Of a stretch of 64,000 bases of DNA, positions 62,680 through 64,000 are shown in pieces. Both the position numbers and the translations under genes were made by a program. Position 1 is the first letter of the stretch. The number at the start of each line of letters is the position of its first letter. This DNA is from Eunapius fragilis (Eukaryota; Porifera; Demospongiae; Spongillida; Spongillidae): positions 8,512,775 to 8,576,774 of the forward strand of contig OY811972.1 in the NCBI GenBank assembly GCA_963681505.1. Direction: 5' to 3'. The notes under the pieces were generated by a model. It ran no database searches and had not been told where the DNA came from. It was given only the letters and a program-made list of their open reading frames with translations.

Positions 62680-62985
62680 TATAAATAGATCGGTAATTTT
62701 CATAAGCATATACTACTGTAGCTGAGTTCTAGAGTGGATTACAAAATTGTGAAATGAGCATCCAATATCCAAGGTTTACAGGCTAGCTGGTTCAAATGTT
62801 ACATTATCCATGCATGTATTGTATTAAAGTTTACAAAATAAAGATGAACAATTTTATTCTAAAATCTATCACCAATTCCCAACAAGGATTTATTCCTAAG
62901 ATCCAACAGAAACTAATAATATAGTGGATAATACAAATGTAAGAAACTGCAATAACAGGTGAACATCAACAATGTCTGTTCGCGC
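62680..62985. repeat. paralogue of the flanks of the Penelope insertion
   Basis: Matches 29020-29097 joined to 30727-30925 but without the 1.6-kb Penelope-like insert: taccatttacatgtacactg, gctgagttctagagtggatt, tatccaaggtttacaggcta. It also has a short AT-rich insertion near 62828-62860. Confidence 0.85.
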
Positions 62986-64000
62986 AACTGCAGGTAGGTA
63001 CAGATTTGTACGCATTTGTTCTCTTAATCAGCACCTACTAATGTAACTTATGTGAATCAGTTGGTTGTTACATTGTGATGGTGAACCCTGATTTCAAGAT
63101 GAAAAGCCATCATTGCATCACTAAAGAAAATCTGGGACTCCACAGATAATTACTACACAGGTGTGGCTCCAATATAAGTTGTCAGGGTGCAGTAAGCCAC
63201 ACTGAGGTAGTCTGTTTCAAATCATCTATGACAATGCGTAGTCTAAACCACATCCCTAATCTTAGCCGACAATGCATGGTCTAAATCAAGAAAACTAGAT
63301 AAAGGTTTGCTTTGTTCTTTCCCCACTCATCTTTGTTCCTTTCCTTTTTACACCACAACCTTGTAATCTGCGCCCTTATTTCTATAATACCCAAACTTTC
63401 ACGCTTTCATAAAGTTAATAACGGTATGCAGTACCAGCTGCAAGCTCAGAAACAGGACAAAATCTGGTCCCCGAGCACATGCAGCTGATAGTAAAGAGAT
63501 ATGTTGTATAAAACTTGGACAAACAACTAACCTTCACAATGCTTTTCCACCAAGGTAGACCCCTGATTGGTTAGTGCTGATTGTGATGGACCTTCCGAAA
63601 CAGAGAATGATAAAGAAAGTAATCAACATAATCACATTCATCATTCAAAGTGCCAATGCTAGCCAAATACAGCAACTGTCACTAAATCAATAACATGGCT
63701 AAGAAGCTGTATCTGGTGTTTTATACCAAATAACTCCTTGAAGACCACTTCAAGTTGCCAGTGAGAAGGCTCACTTTTTCTCCAACTCAAGCATTGTGGT
63801 GACATTGAAGTATGGTTTTCTGATCATGGCTATTAGCAAAGGGGTTTTAAAGACTCTGCTTGTTAAATTTATTGCAGATACATCAAGGTGAGCATCACCT
63901 GCAGAGTTAGAGGTTTATATACTTTGTCGCCATTGTACATCAACACTAATTCAATGTTCTGGTTGAAATTATAGAACCAGACCCAGACCCATGACAATAC
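62986..64000. other. right edge, nothing recognised
   Basis: No gene or complete element. Several short open frames, none with recognisable content. This is the first stretch after 59.8 kb that is not part of a visible duplication. Confidence 0.4.

Overview
This is eukaryotic, intron-bearing, repeat-saturated DNA, most likely from a demosponge or another early-branching animal (inference). The clues are a nuclear copy of a mitochondrial atp6 segment, split genes with short GT-AG introns, a Roc/COR-like GTPase gene ending in a Death domain, 33-residue ankyrin repeats encoded one per exon, a very high density of the palindrome TACATGTA, and Ty3/gypsy, BEL/Pao, Penelope-like, tyrosine-recombinase, non-LTR, hAT, Sola-like, piggyBac-like and IS3EU-like elements together. 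No rRNA, tRNA or CRISPR array was seen.

Layout. 1-1020: a 40-bp satellite (24 copies) inside a tyrosine-recombinase retroelement relic. 1.6-9.2 kb: minus-strand ankyrin-repeat gene, broken up by reverse transcriptase and recombinase relics of that element. 10.0-22.9 kb: a three-level transposon nest. A Ty3/gypsy element (10047-22901, 210-bp LTRs, TSD catc) is interrupted in gag by a small hAT (10540-18078, TSD agctc), which is interrupted by a 6.9-kb IS3EU-like transposon (10585-17459, TSD cgctcc). The innermost element carries a multi-exon DDE transposase gene and, downstream in the same direction, an apparently intact 11-exon protein-kinase gene. This kinase-carrying transposon is the most unusual thing in the window. 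22.9-27.3 kb: minus-strand non-LTR retrotransposon remains. 28.6-30.7 kb: a mariner-like MITE and a Penelope-like insertion with a 10-bp TSD, plus an unrecognised 221-codon frame. 30.9-38.9 kb: AT-rich duplicated DNA, a perfect 131-bp inverted repeat, and segmental duplication block A. 38.96-42.88 kb: a Sola-like DNA transposon with 566-bp inverted repeats and an intact 803-codon transposase. 43.3-44.4 kb: another non-LTR fragment. 46.1-47.0 kb: a nuclease-like frame cut off by a BEL/Pao element (46999-53029). 53.1-57.6 kb: block B, a paralogue of block A carrying a nuclear copy of mitochondrial atp6. 57.5-59.7 kb: the 3' part of the Roc-COR-Death gene. 59.8-63.0 kb: block C, with a piggyBac-like element inside a mariner-like MITE.

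Likely host genes are limited to the ankyrin gene, the Roc-COR-Death gene and its truncated copy in block A, and possibly the nuclease-like frame. Nearly everything else is mobile DNA. Empty and filled copies of the same site inside the window date several insertions: the Penelope insertion, the piggyBac-like insertion and the mitochondrial insertion all came after the duplications that carry them.
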